A stretch of 13,063 nucleotides of DNA from assembly GCA_937952085.1 (NCBI GenBank), contig CALFYQ010000054.1, positions 1 to 13,063 on the forward strand. The letters are read 5' to 3'. Positions within the stretch are counted from its first letter, which is position 1. The number at the start of each line of letters is the position of its first letter. Source of the stretch: an uncultured Paracoccaceae bacterium (lineage in GTDB: Bacteria; Pseudomonadota; Alphaproteobacteria; Rhodobacterales; Rhodobacteraceae). The notes under the pieces are model-generated. The model did no database searches and had not been told where the DNA came from. It worked only from the letters and a program-made list of their open reading frames with translations. This document shows positions 12,775 to 13,063 of the stretch, in pieces. Both the position numbers and the translations under genes were made by a program.

Positions 12775-13063
12775 TCAGCCCTGGCCGACCGCCGGCAGCG
12801 TCTCGAACGCGTCCCGGATCGCGTCGGCCCAGCCGCGCGAGATGGCGCCGAAATCCTCGTCGTCCTGCTCGATCCGCTTCTGGACGCCGAAGCGGATCTC
12901 GTCGGCCGGAATGACCGCAAGGTCGAGCGGCATGCCGACCGAGAGGTTCGAGCGGAGCGTCGAGTCCATCGACAGGTAGACGGCCTTCAGCGCCCGCTCC
13001 ATCGGCGTCGCCGGGTTGATCACCCGGTCGAGAATCGGCTTGCCGTACTTGTGCTCGCCGATC
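12775..13063 (-). CDS. Anbu-like proteasome-type peptidase, C-terminal part (partial)
   Basis: The last 95-96 codons of a gene that starts beyond the right edge. The sequence IGEHKYGKPILDRVINPATP, followed by MERALKAVYLSMDSTLRSNL, SVGMPLDLAVIPADE and IRFGVQKRIEQDDEDFGAISRGW, matches the C-terminal half of the bacterial Anbu (ancestral beta-subunit, proteasome-type protease) family as I remember it. These Ntn-hydrolase proteins assemble into rings and have unclear function. The N-terminal catalytic Thr is outside the window, so activity cannot be judged. The stop lies 10 bp before the SDR start, so the peptidase may be the first gene of the SDR/FAD dehydrogenase transcript. The usual Anbu neighbours (transglutaminase-like, alpha-E and ATP-grasp proteins), if present, would lie beyond 13063. 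Confidence 0.85.
   Translation of the reverse strand, partial: IGEHKYGKPILDRVINPATPMERALKAVYLSMDSTLRSNLSVGMPLDLAVIPADEIRFGVQKRIEQDDEDFGAISRGWADAIRDAFETLPAVGQG

Noticed and set aside
12765..12920. A 52-residue N-terminal extension of the SDR
   Set aside because: It overlaps the Anbu-like peptidase in another frame, is Arg/Ser-rich, and lies before the Rossmann fold, which begins right after the GTG at 12764.
1..13063. CRISPR arrays, insertion sequences, prophage or attachment sites
   Set aside because: No spaced direct repeats, transposase or integrase sequences, or terminal inverted repeats were seen. Codon use and base composition are uniform along the window.

Overview
The window is very GC-rich and gene-dense, with short gaps and third-position G/C throughout. 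The gene set (N-terminus of a Ppx/GppA phosphatase, end of an Anbu-type proteasome-like peptidase, a small 'virulence factor' family protein beside a methyltetrahydrofolate:corrinoid methyltransferase, a Tas-like aldo/keto reductase) suggests an alphaproteobacterium of the Rhodobacterales (Rhodobacteraceae/Paracoccaceae). That placement is by recognition, not by a search. There is no sign of a prophage, insertion sequence, CRISPR array or rRNA/tRNA gene.

Layout. 1-179 (-): start of a Ppx/GppA-family phosphatase, cut by the window edge. 180-520: gene-free stretch with several hairpins. 521-3612 (-): a two-gene unit of a [2Fe-2S]/ASKHA corrinoid-reactivation protein, then a Tas-like aldo/keto reductase whose start overlaps the activator's stop. 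3613-3799: divergent control region. 3800-4819 (+): a RebB-like R-body protein, a translationally coupled 85-residue helical protein of unknown function, and a type II dehydroquinate dehydratase-like protein with altered active-site residues. 4829-5863 (-): phytanoyl-CoA dioxygenase-family protein. 5956-6876 (+): EamA/DMT transporter. 6873-9202 (-): a three-gene operon of 'virulence factor' small protein, divergent methylenetetrahydrofolate reductase-like protein, and methyltetrahydrofolate:corrinoid methyltransferase. 9424-10308 (+): canonical MetF, divergent from that operon. 10312-13063 (-): FAD dehydrogenase of the 3-ketosteroid-dehydrogenase/fumarate-reductase type, an SDR oxidoreductase, and the C-terminal part of an Anbu-like peptidase, closely packed as one unit.

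The clearest theme is one-carbon chemistry on folate and corrinoid. The methyltransferase should move a methyl group between a corrinoid protein and tetrahydrofolate. The two reductase-family proteins would connect methyl-THF with methylene-THF, and the ASKHA protein would rescue corrinoid that has been oxidised to Co(II). The corrinoid protein itself and any primary substrate methyltransferase (for example of the MttB family) are not in the window. The activator and the methyltransferase, encoded 3.3 kb apart, end in nearly the same acidic/Gly plus penta-arginine tail, which suggests they are handled or assembled together.

The other candidates for something undescribed are the solitary RebB-like gene with its 85-residue partner, the AroQ-like protein lacking two substrate-binding residues, and the reductase-like protein lacking the usual LRGD motif.
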